This document shows positions 1-12,300 of a stretch of DNA of 64,000 nucleotides, one piece after another. The number at the start of each line of letters is the position of its first letter. The stretch's first letter is position 1. The notes beneath the pieces are model-generated. The model searched no databases and was not told the origin of the DNA. It saw only the letters and a list, made by a program, of their open reading frames with translations. This stretch comes from Membranipora membranacea. Its lineage: Eukaryota; Bryozoa; Gymnolaemata; Cheilostomatida; Membraniporidae. Position numbers and translations under genes: made by a program. The stretch covers positions 23,734,025-23,798,024 of the forward strand of contig OU612070.1 of NCBI GenBank assembly GCA_914767715.1. The letters are read 5' to 3'.

Positions 1-3000
1 AGACAGCTTAGTGATCACAAAAGGTTTGTTAACATGTCAAATTTACTTCTCTTTTGAATGATTGAGCGGGCTTTGACTTGTAATAACCTTGTCATATTCA
101 AGTCATAATTCTCCATTCATACATCATGGCTACTCACAGACTAGCTACCCAACAGCTCACCTGAGTTTAGTTCATATCATTGTGATGAATTCACGTAGAT
201 GTAATTTTAGACACAAGTTGTCGAAGAATTTTTTATTGCAACATTTAAACATTGAAAATTTGTCGTGCCGTTGCTGGTGCGTCGCGATTGGGACTCGTAT
301 TCTGGGATGACTGTGAAAATGTGAGTAGTTATTAAGAGCATTACAAGTAAGTCTTCCTGCTTCATCAGTTCTTCCATCTTTCTCACTCTGTATCGGGCAG
401 ATATAAAGTGAAATTTCAAACTGAAAATTATTTTTAATCTTTTCTTGGAGTCATTCACATGTGTAAAATAAGTTAGCAATTTTGATGCGCTGGTCCAAAG
501 ATTATATATATATCACAGTGAAGAATATATCTGTGCTATCAAGATGTGCGACACTGATTTTGTAGACAGTATGGAGTAGAATCACCCTACTAGTAAGCTG
601 ATCCGACTACATCATCACGGATATATCCATTCAAGGGTATTAAATCATACCATTCAAACACTTGATTTTATAGCTTTTTAAATATTTAATGCTTTATGAT
701 TTATTTCATCAAAAATATAGGGTGAAGAGTTATAGTCCAAAGTAGCATTCCTCGAGAGCATCCGATCCATTATCACTCAGAATGTTGCTTCAGATTTAAA
801 ATTTATCAAATTGAAAAATTCCTGCTGCCTCTTAATTTATAATGCTAATTAGATGAAAGTGTTGTTTGCCGATTAGTGATACTTTGCAATGCAATTTCTA
901 CAGATCTTTTTCACAGTAAATTTACAGCCCATTTGACTGTTTAATTTAAACAATCCAAGGGTGCAAAACTGCAAGCTTTTTGGGTTTTGACTTTTCAGTG
1001 TTTATTTAACCCACTGTGAATTTGAGTTCTGGCTTGAGTGATTTAAATATACATAAACTGGAAAGCTAACAGCAGAAGGCTGATGATAATACCTAATGAC
1101 AACAGTTGGCATACAATAAACTCTAGCTGCTGTGGGTAATAAAACTATCTGTGTTTAGGTTATGCATATCATTGCCACACAAACTATTGCATGACTGTAT
1201 CAACTTAGCTGCTGCCTGGCTTCTGAGCAGCCTGTTTGAACAAATTGAAGCAACACACTAAAATGTCTGAGTGATAGAGCGTGATTGTGTCTTATTTTAG
1301 ATTCTTGCCTTGACAGACTTATATCTAGAGCAGGACTAACACTGCAGTGTCACTAGCATTTTGTGGAAGTGATATAAAGTTGCCTAAGAGCTTTTTTATT
1401 GCCCAACTCGAATTAGTTACGATTGGTATCGTACAAATCAAGCAGATGTATTTTGAGTTTTGTTTTATCATCAAAAACTCAAGACTTTGCCAAAACACTA
1501 CAGCTCACAACATTGAGTTATGATTCAGCACAAAAACTCATCAAAACAGAGTGCTAATGACAGTGAACAATGTTACTGATGTCACCCTGCCGTATCCTGC
1601 TTAGCCTTCTAAGAACTAATGGTCATATTGTGCAACGAATGAGAAAATCACTGCAACTTTATCATCAGTTGTTTTGTTGGGATGCAGTAAGTGTTTAGGG
1701 TTTGTATCTCAACACATACTGAGATTTTCCTAAACATTAAACTGTAATTTGATGAGATCACCAGAAATTTTGGACAAGCCAAGTCTCATGGTAACACCAG
1801 CTGAAGTTACTTAATACAATGAAGCCGCGGAGGCCTGCAGAAATCATCAGTCTGCTGGGAAGATGAGATCGTGACTATTTTCGTCACCACTCTGCTATCA
1901 TTAGCAGGAAATAAAATTTAATGATTAACCGCTAAACTTTGCTGCGAGTGTTCATTGTGATATGTGGTCTAGGGTTTTGTCAATCGTTTCTTACATTGTA
2001 AATACATTGTTATTTTATTGCTCGACCATAATCTCAGACCATAATTGGGTGTTAGATGTGTTTGAGTCTAACCAGAATTAAACTTTTTGATACAACAATA
2101 AAAAGGAATGCCGCACTTGCACCGCAGAACATTAGCAGAATGAGCCCTAGTCGTATCAAATATTATACAGCAAACATAAACATGGAAATTATACGGCCTT
2201 ATAACTGGCGACAATTTGAAACGTTACTGGCTAGACCAAGATGTAAAGCAGTAATAACAACCATACTCTATTTACTATTGAGAGGGCATTTTTTCGCCCA
2301 CTTCACAGGCTAATGCTTGAGTGAAACTATGTCTCTAGGGTTCATATTATTATCATCTAGTAGGGAAATTAGTCCTGTATAATCTTTGTAGAGCAGAACT
2401 ACACACTGCCTCCGTGTGTTTGTCAGCTGATTCTCAGTCGTCTTCAGTACCGGAACATCAAGAGTCCACTAATGATGTCAAACATATCCTCTTTATTACC
2501 TCCGACCACAATAGTACTCATCATACCGCTTACAATGTACCCTTTACAATGTACCCCTTACAATGTACCCCTTACAATATACCCCTTGCAATGTACCCCT
2601 TACCTTGTGATTGTATGTAGCCTTCCCCTTCCTCTCCTCCCCCACCTCCCTTTCTCACTAACATTGACACTCACGCTGAGCACATTATTGTCTCGAAAGC
2701 AACGGCTTTGGTTTTCTGTTGAAACTATAAAACTGCTCGTTATTTTTACACAAATAACACTCACTATTTCTCATTAGTTTTCGTCTTGTCTTGTTATGTG
2801 GTCGAAGTCAAAAGCTATGGGTTAAATCAGGCGTTGCCGCTTTGAAAAGCAGACAGATTATCACCCATTATAGGGTCCTCCCTAGATGAGACCCCAACAA
2901 TAATCACTTTGTGGGTTTTCTCTGAAACAGCAGTTCGACTGTGAGCGGATTGTAGCCGAGTCCGTCTCGCGGCGTTCTTTCTCTAGTCAACTTTGAGCTG

Positions 3001-3204
3001 TCGTAGGAGAGTTCGACTTAGGACTCTGGTTCGGTAGATCTTTAGGTCAAAGAGCCAGCAGCAAAAATTGAGTTCAAGGATACACACTCTCCAGAGGAAT
3101 CTGTGTTTTGCTTGATGTGACACAAGACCTTGCAGATTTGCTATTTTAGACTTGCGTTTGACAGCAGCATATTCTAACAGCAACCATATTATATTTGATT
3201 GTAG
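1..3204. other. Non-coding flank or 5' intron of the Meis gene
   Basis: No exon with protein similarity was recognised here on either strand. The first clear Meis exon begins at 3205 directly after a splice acceptor, so this stretch is most likely the 3' part of the intron that follows the initiator exon. Vertebrate Meis genes have a tiny first coding exon (Met-Ala-Gln), and a similarly small exon could be hidden here or lie beyond the left edge. The short open frames in this stretch have no recognisable similarity. Apart from a 15-base tandem repeat near 2530 I see nothing structured. Confidence 0.5.
2529..2604. repeat. Short tandem repeat, unit about 15 bases
   Basis: About five imperfect head-to-tail copies of a unit reading roughly CTTACAATGTACCCC. 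The third-from-last and last copies have single substitutions (ATATACCCC, TGCAATG). It looks like an ordinary minisatellite in non-coding DNA; it produces overlapping short open frames rich in Pro-Tyr-Thr-Met that are not genes. Confidence 0.85.
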
Positions 3205-3366
3205 TATGGAGCAGAGGCTTATCACTATGCTAGTCAGGTACCAACCAGTCAGCACGCACCAATGGAGGCTCCTCCAGCGTCATCAGGAGGTCATCCCGGA
3301 GGTCACCAGTCATACCATGAGCTATCTCGATACACAAACCTCTCCAGTCCTGATAGTATTGCCCAG
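3205..3366 (+). CDS. Meis: Meis exon: N-terminal variable region
   Basis: This 54-codon exon starts after a TTGATTGTAG acceptor and ends at CAG|GTTAGT. It encodes a Tyr/His/Gln/Pro-rich segment ([13 protein letters not shown], then SSPDSIAQ) corresponding to the poorly conserved region before the HM domain in other Meis proteins. Assignment rests on frame continuity with the next exon and on position; by itself it has weak similarity. Confidence 0.8.
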
Positions 3367-6300
3367 GTTAGTAGCTACACTAAATAGTCCTGCCCCTCTA
3401 CATTCTAATTTGAACAAGGAGTTTCAGGTTGGGTTCGGGATTGTTACGTTGTAAATGTGCATGTCTATGCCAAATGATCAAATCTTATCTAGTTTTATGA
3501 GTCACACCTTTCTCCATCTAATTGGTGCAGGGCACCAGCGAGGAAAAAACCTCCCCTGGCTTTTGAGACCAGCCCGAATAGAAACATGCTGACTGGTTGA
3601 CAACTGTTTACAGCTCATACATTTATTCATCTTAAATAGAGCTGACAACAGCACACTTTTATCTACCATCCATTGAACTCTAACAATATACGGAACGTCT
3701 GAGCCCCAATGCTTTGTAACACAGTACATATTTTTTGCGTCCTCTCTCTTCCTTGATCTGGGTCGGGATGAGCTATGGCAAGTCGCTCACATGACTCAAA
3801 ACTGAGTGGCAGATCACTGCTAATCTCTTGTCATGGCTGCGTATGTGTAGTAGGCCTGTTGATTTACGACTGTCCAACAGCCATTCATAAAAATGCTTAA
3901 ACAAGCGGAATAAATCACTGCAGTTTGAAGATATTCAAATAATTAATCACGATAATAAATAAAACATTTTCCTCTGATATGTAATTTTATCGGCCAGGCT
4001 GGTATAATGAATTCTTATAGTCTTATAAGTCGCATCTAGAGATTAACTTGTCACAACAGTTTTGCGGTGGGTGCTATTTTCTCTATATCTGTGGTGAAAT
4101 CATAATGATGAATATTCCATAATTCATCATCTTGGACTTGGCTTGTCAAACACTCTATGGCGTTAAAAAAAATGTCTGTTTTATTAAAACTAGCTATAGC
4201 AACCACAAGCGAGAACTAAATACAACACTCAGCTTAGTGGGCAGGGAATTCTTTATCCTTTTCCCTTGTGGAATCCTTTCCTCATAAATGGAAAACAAGT
4301 ACACCCGCAAAACTGTATTCTCATGATATTTTTGCCTTCCAAGCAGCTTACAACTGTTCGCATCGTGTCATACTGAACCTTATGATTTATGCTGTTTACA
4401 GGCGATGATGTCATACACGAACGCTGCCACTGCAGCTGGTGCCTCCACTGCCCCTATGCCCGAGGTCAGCGAACAACAGATCGAGATGGACAAGACCCAA
4501 ATCTACAAGTAAGCTAAAACAATAATTTTGCGCACTCTGATAATAGTTAATCTAAAACAGTTGTTGAATTGTGGGAAGAATAGAGGATAGACAACTCTAT
4601 TCTTAACCAGAAGTTTGCCACTTCGATCAGCGAGGGTTGGACGGGGTATCTGCCACCGTCACTCTGATTGACGAGGGGGAGATGGGGGTATCGCCCACCT
4701 TCCATGTTTGGATCAAGAAAATTGTTGGTTGTTTATTATATACCTGCACCCCATAATGAATGATCCCAATCAAACTACAACTCATCAGCAGAGATGTGGA
4801 AGTGTTGATTTTGTCATCATTTTGTGACAGCCTCGAGCAAAAGATAGGGTGTGAGGGCAATCAATCCGTAATCTGAGGCGTTTAAAAAACTGCTAGACAA
4901 AATTTCACACAATCAATATACAATCTACAGAACAATTGGTTGTTACGTAAAGCTGGAAATGGTGCAGGTATCACGGCGAACACAAACCTCTTGACATATG
5001 ATGAGGAAAACCTGGATGATAGATGTACCAGCGCCATCCAGGAAAACCACATCTAATTTTAGCTTTGGCCAAACTTATTTTAACCTTTTTTTATCTTAAT
5101 TTGATATCTAGAGTTTTTTTAATTAATTCAAACACCATTCTGCGTGATTCTCCGAATTAGATTGTTGTGTTGCTACCCAGGCCACCTGACCCTGTTGCTA
5201 ACCAGTCTTCCAGCCATTGTTAGCTCACATTGGTAGAGGTTATATTAGTGACATCCTACGCAGTTTTGTCTATGTCTAATCCTAGATCCTATTTTCTCAT
5301 CATTTTGCAAAATTTCCAAATTCCAATGTTAAGTCGTATTCAAAAATCTAGTCAATCAACTGTTTAAATTAACTGAACCCCTGGGTGCTGTGATTAGTAG
5401 TAGCTCCTAAGTTCTAACGATCTATTTTGTGTTACTTGTAGACACCCCCTCTTCCCTCTACTGGAGCTTATATTTGAGAAATGTGAAGTGGCCACATCAA
5501 CAGCCCGAGATCCTAGCTCCGAGAACGATGTCTGCTCCTCGGAATCATTCAATGAGGACATCGCAGTCTTCGCTAAACAGGTTTGTTTTTCTATTTCCTG
5601 CTTTGATGGATATAATTATCCCACATCTTCCTGGAATGTGGGTGCCCTGGCGTGAGCATGTAATCACTATTCAGTGACGAGACCTTTTTGTTTACAACTC
5701 AAGCTGTTGAACTGCACCCCACCTCCTAACTTACTGTTACCATTGCATATAATACACAGCTGTCCATGACAAAAATATTTCTGCGAACAACAGGATAATC
5801 TGATGCTTTTGGACGACACATTTGCGCAATACCCCAGACGACAGTTGACCATTACCTGGTTATATCGGACAGTTGACCATTACCTGGTTATATCGGACAG
5901 TTGACCATTACCTGGTTATATCGGACAGTTCACCATTACCTGGTCATATGAGGGTATAAATGATATTCTCTATTCATTGCAGGCGAGAACAGAGAAGCCT
6001 TACTTTACAGCAAACCATGAATTAGACAGTCTGGTAAGGTTTCATTCTAATTATCCACTGGGTCAAAACTAATTAAGCCCACAGGTTTACTACAAGCTTT
6101 AGAGTAAGAAGCTTACTATTTAGGTCTTAAGATGTTTTAAACCCAATACCTGGTTGGACAGAGTCGCTCGGCGGTCCTTAGCAGTCCTTAGCGGGGGATT
6201 TGTAGGTCAGGTGACTACAGGATTTCGTCCCTGTCTAGGATTTCCCCGGCCCTCGGTTTGTTTTGATGATTATGAGACCTTCTCAGAACCATTTACACAT

Positions 6301-9300
6301 CAGCTAATATACATAGTAAAGTTAGATTCCGTGTGTTGAGTAGCATGGTCTACATTACGGGCATCATACTTTAATGCTGGTTCATCGTGATTTTTTGTTA
6401 TTTTCTTAGATGGTGCAAGCGATACAAGTACTGAGATTTCACTTACTTGAAATTGAAAAGGTAGGTCACTTTAACTCAACGCAATCAGTTATAACATTGT
6501 AGGTGTCAGCAGGGAAAGCTATCTGATTGGAACGCAGTAGATGACACAACATCTTTCGTTCCAAAATTGTCTTAAAAGTGAGGTTCACAAAACAAGTCAG
6601 TATTTGAAACGTTCAAATATGGAGGCATATTTGGGAAAAACTAAGTTTGCAATTAAGACAAGACTCAAGTGCCCAGGGTAAATAAAATGTTTTCCCATCG
6701 CAGCCTACAAACCAAACAACCTCAAAAATGTAGCACAGGCAAAAGATCAGATGGAAAGTGGTTAATCTCCATTTCCTATTCTGTACAGTTAATTATGTAA
6801 TTACTACATGGCACACGCGTGGTACGCTAATTTACCTATATCCTTAAAAAACTCTCATCTGTTACAACATACCTTTTGAGCTCCAAATTCTCCAATCATA
6901 TTATACAATACCCCTGTTAATGATGATTGTTGTTTTAGATTTATTGTCATTAATTTGAATGGGTGATGAAAAGCTATCTAAAATATTGACCACTAAGCTT
7001 GATAAAAATCACATGCAGTAGGCGCTTAAATTCTTTTTTCGTCTGATGACTGATATTGTTCAAAGTTGGCAACAGTTTTTAAATGATTTATTAGGAAATA
7101 TTTTTTATAAAATATTGCAGATTAAGACACTCTGATCGGGCACATGAGCTATTGTTAGCAAATATTTCAAGAGTTAATCCATGATTAATTAACAAGCTTG
7201 ACAAAATGGTTTGAAAATAAATTAGAAAAAAATTTATTGTCAAGTTAAATTATGGCATGCTAGACTCTACTGTCACATACTCCTTGTCATGACGCAAAAC
7301 ATGACAAATTATTGAATAATGTGGAAGTGATTAGGGTTAAAAACTCCTTCCAGGTTTTCTGCCGTGTACTCTTCCTCATGTTTTACGCCGCAACAAGTAT
7401 GAAAGGGGATTCAATACTGCGGGATCTAATTGAGGTCAGCCCGCTAATAACCAGTGCCTGTCATAATTCGGAGAAAAAACTTTGGTCATGGAATTGAAGA
7501 GTAGTTCAGTGTCCATACTTCATACACCATGGCAGTGAGTTAATTCTGGAAGAAACAACATCTTTTTTGTCATTAACTTTTTGAACCAACTGCAATTATG
7601 ATACAAAAAAATTTGTTCCTCAAAAACAAAAGAGACAAATTTTGACTTTTTGAACAGCATCCATGAGTAATCGATCAAATTAAGATTCCAAAAAATTGAT
7701 CTCTATTTAACCTTTTTCCAATTAAATGGATTACATCTGTCAAAAACATGATGCCGATAATAAATAATGAAAAGAATAGCAAAGAGATTGACATGATTTA
7801 AACAGAAATTTGTTCAAATTAAACCATATTTTCTGTTATGTTATGGTAATTTGTTGAACTCAGGGATTGATTCGTCACGGCTTATCGGTTGAGTGGCTGA
7901 AGTCATTAAGGAGCTTGGTAAGCCATAACAATCTGTTGACAGGGCCCTAGATGAGATAATAATATAAAGTGATGCAATATGGTTCAACCTCTGATGTTCA
8001 CAAATCCTCACCATTAAGGAAACCTAGAGAATGTCTGTGGTTTTCTATTGTGGTTTGCTTTTAGCCGTTTTTGATGAAGTTGGTTTTGAAGAGGATTTGG
8101 ATTTATATGACTAGCGTTGACAGTTATTGCACATACATCATTTGCCTGCGCAATTAATTTTCTACCTATCCCATCATTTTTATTGCCTATTTTCTATCTT
8201 TGAAAGTCTATTATTATTATATAAAAATTGCTCTTAGGAATAATCATGTCACATTAAATTGTACGCGGCTCGCAAAAGAAGCCAGAATGTTATTTTCTGA
8301 ATAGAAGTGAAAAAAGTGACCCTTTCCATATAAAAAAAGGTCTTTGAATTTCGAAGGTCAAAGCTTAACCTCTCAAGTAGACTTTCAGAGTTGATAAAGC
8401 AGCAATGGCGTCATGAAGTCTCTTTCTTGTTGTATCTTGTTGTTGCCGCTTACTGGTACTGCCACCCATCTAGTTAAACACAATGGAAAAACTGTACAAG
8501 GACATGGAAAATATTCGCTAAAATATATTACAGTGGTCCAAAGTTTAATTTATCACAATATCCGCAGAAGACAGACTGGTTAAAGAATTATAAAACCAAA
8601 GAGGTCATGAGAAATGCACAAATTATTCCACATTTGACATTTTGACACATAGCTCTATGCCATTGACACCCAATCATACTGACAACTAAACTCTATGATT
8701 TTGTAGGCATCCCTGACAAAATTATTGGCAAATAAAATTTGTCATGATTATTGATGGCCATATAATAGTATTTATTTTTTCCTGCTTGCGTATTAATCCT
8801 GTTCCATATATAGCCCCACCGCCTCAAAAGAAGCAGTCACTGCATCAATGATAGCATCATACAAATAGGTCTGAGAGAATTGAAGAAAAGATGCCAGAAT
8901 TTATAATTTGACATGATTTGACTTTAAACAACATTATGATCACTGACGTTATGCACTCATTGTTATTACAAATTATTGAAAGCATTTGTTAATTGATACA
9001 TAATCGTTATTATGCCTTTTGATACAAGAAACAACTGAGATATGTTTCTTACTAATGAGCTTAACTTTGATACACTAGGAGGGGGCAGAATGTCTACATC
9101 TCAGACCTGTCAGCTAAGACAAGTCAGCAGCATAACTCATATATAATTATTCCTAATTGACAAGCTGCCTATAGTTGAGCCAGGGATGGGGCTACATTGG
9201 CCTATAGTTCTGCAATTTAAAAACTCTGGGTTATATCAGAAAGCTCACAAAACATTTTAATTGTTTTGGATTTGGCACCAGAATTACAATAATTCTTTCT

Positions 9301-12300
9301 TTGTTTTCCATATATCATGTTAACTTTCAGAATGGTCTAGCTAGTCATAATTTCCTACATTTTACTGTATCATGTTCTGTCATAAATCATTCGCTCCTGT
9401 AAATCTGGATTTAAATTTTATTTCTCACTCTTTACTCCGTGTGGTTACTACCTTGATTATAACAAACTATAAGTGTGACAGAGTGGCCAAGGCTTCTGTC
9501 TTGGTTTCTCTTAAATCTTGATAAATTGTTTGATATGATGAGTACTTGTACAGTATTGGTATTGGTATTGGTATTGGTTTGTTTTCATTGCTCTATCAAA
9601 CCAATGTTCAATAACATTGAAATGTTGTGCTCATTTTTACTCAATAATATATATTTTGCATATTTTTAGGTCCATGAACTATGTGATAACTTCTGTGCCA
9701 AATATATCGGGTGTCTGAAAGGAAAAATGCCTATGGACCTGATGATGGAAGATCAGGATTCAGAGGTTGGGGACGGGAGACGCCCCAGTACTGCATCAGT
9801 TGATTCGTTGTTGGAGCCCAGGAGTCCACATATAGACCCTGTAAGTAAATTAGTCGTGTTTATGACTCAAGCAGCATGTGTGTGGATCAGGTGAACAGTA
9901 TTGTGCTTTTAATGTATAAGGCTACTGAATTTAAGGAAACACTCTGACAGTAACAACCATGCAAAATCAGAATGGTTCCGAGGTCAAGGCCATATTTTTG
10001 TGAGAAATTGTTCCATGAGGAAGAGCTCATTATGAGTGATGAAAAATGTGTTCAGAACAATTCATCAGAATAATCTTACTGTATCAAACCACCACACTTT
10101 CAGAGAAATTTGGAGTTATAAGCCATGATAGAGATTAATTCAATATCTAGTAGGGACCTGACCTTATAAATCATCAGTCTGTAAATGATGATCCTGATGA
10201 GAGATTTACTGACTCCGTAAAGTTTCCCACCTGACCATCTGTCGGTTGTGTTATCTCCTCACATTATTGTTTTAGTAATTCCTCAGCTTGGCATGTCAAA
10301 ACAGCATGTCAAAATATAGGTTTGCTGGTCGGAATAGACTGACACCACAATACCAAACAACACGTATTGTATAGTGCATGTAGAAGATGGTTGTATTCGC
10401 TGAGAAGAACAAGGAATCTGATGATTCACCCCAAATTGTACATGAAAATTCAAATTATTTTGGGCTTAAAAAATCGAGTTTTAATTTCTGACCATGTCCG
10501 ACCGACTTTTTTGGCACAAATTGATTCAGTGAACTGGTAGTAAAAGGTGTCCCAGTAAGTTAACAGAGTCAAATTGTCCAAGTCTGACCAAAAAAAGGGA
10601 TCGAGGAATGCAATCAAAACCTAGCTAATTACAAGGGACCTTTACTAAACGGGTCTGTTTGATAAGGCTTCCCTGTATATAACAGGTGTTGTCTGTAACA
10701 TAATACTTCATAACAATTTGTGCTCAGCAATATGATATTACCACAAAAATATACCCGTTAATAACATCAAAATTTGACTAACTGATCATCACAGAACATG
10801 CTTCTCTGAACATTATGTAGGAAAATGACAGACTAAAGAAAAACTATTTGTTGTCAAATCTGTTGAGATTAGAGCCCTTGACTTCATTTTGACAAAAAGT
10901 TGGAATTTTCTATCCGGCTTGGCTTTTGATAAATTTCAAAATAACATGGTACTTTTGAAATTGGGATCATTATAGGAAACTATTCAAACATGTAAATATT
11001 TAATGTAATTATAAAACTTATCACATAGAAATCTTACAAATGTGTAAGATTTGGCGCATGTTCTTTATGCATAGTTACCCCACCAATCCTATTTTAATCT
11101 CTTGTCGGAAGCTTTACAAGTTTTTGATCTCCTGTAAATCGTTGAAAATAAACCTGCATAGTGCCAATCTATATTAATGCTCTAATCCGAAATCATAATG
11201 CTATGATTGAGCATGTATAATATGATATATTCGGGTGTAGTTGGCTTTGGTGATGAATATATTTAATCCGATGAGAATTTAGGAACCTTGTCGGAATCCC
11301 TTTCATGAAAATTCACGATATGACAGCCAAAGTAAAGCGACCAGTCATTGCAGACAAATTGAAGGATTTTTTCCAAAATATTTTCAAATTTCAACCCGCA
11401 GGTGCGATACTGTTTCATTTTACTGTCAAAATATCTAACAATGTATAATCTATAATATGTGATGACGGCTTCACAAAGCTTTCGGTCGAGTAGCGGTGGG
11501 CCTACGTGACCGACCCTAGTGGGCGGGTATCCTGACCAACTGCAAAAAAAACATTCCTGATTTTTGGTTATCTGAAGAAAATTAGCATATTTATTAGATA
11601 GCACAATTAGCTTCAAGATTGTTGCACCACATCAAAAAGCTAAAATGAAATTGGATTTTCTCGGGAGCCGAACACAAACGGATATGAAGTAGTCTAGCCA
11701 ACAACATTAATGACTTGTTTCTTTCGATGTCGAATGATAAATTGCTCAATTAGGGTATCCCCCATACTATCATTGAATAAATTTATGCAACTTCTGTCAC
11801 ATAAATCCTGTCTCCACTGAAAAAATGGTGCTTAAACTCTATTCAAAAAGATGGGACATAATTCAAGTGATTACATAATCACATTGGATTGTTCAATAAT
11901 ATAATTAGTTGACATAAAACCGTAGCCACAATAATTATAGAGTGGCAGCTTAATGTGGTAAACCCCAATAATGAATCTGAGGGATAACAGAAAGTAAATC
12001 AACAATCTGGGACATTTCATGTAAGGGGATGTGGCAGCTCGTTCTATCCCTTGATGAAAATTCAAGCTCAACGACCTCGCTTTAGAAACTGAAACTGAAT
12101 TATGCTGTTGGCTAGCTTGTTAGTTGTAGAATTCTCATATGCTACTCAACCAAAAACAGTGATATGTCTTTATAGTTGGAAACAAATAGTCTCTACCAGT
12201 CACGTCAAAAGAAAGCTCCTTTTGATGGAACACAAAATGTGCTTTGAAGAGTCTCTACCAGTCACGTCAAAAGAAAGCTCCTTTTGATGGAACACAAAAT

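Noticed and set aside
22-2313. Short open frames near the left edge as candidate first Meis exon or a separate gene
   Set aside because: None contains the Met-Ala-Gln start or the Tyr-Asp-Glu-Leu-Pro-His-Tyr wording of Meis N-termini, and none has any other recognisable similarity.
9553-9580. GGTATT run in a Meis intron as a telomere-like or functional repeat
   Set aside because: Only about four hexamer copies and not a known telomere unit; most likely a microsatellite.
11440-11545. GC-rich island in a Meis intron, considered as a SINE or RNA gene
   Set aside because: No A/B box, no repeat of it elsewhere in the window, no poly-A or tandem tail, and no flanking duplication.
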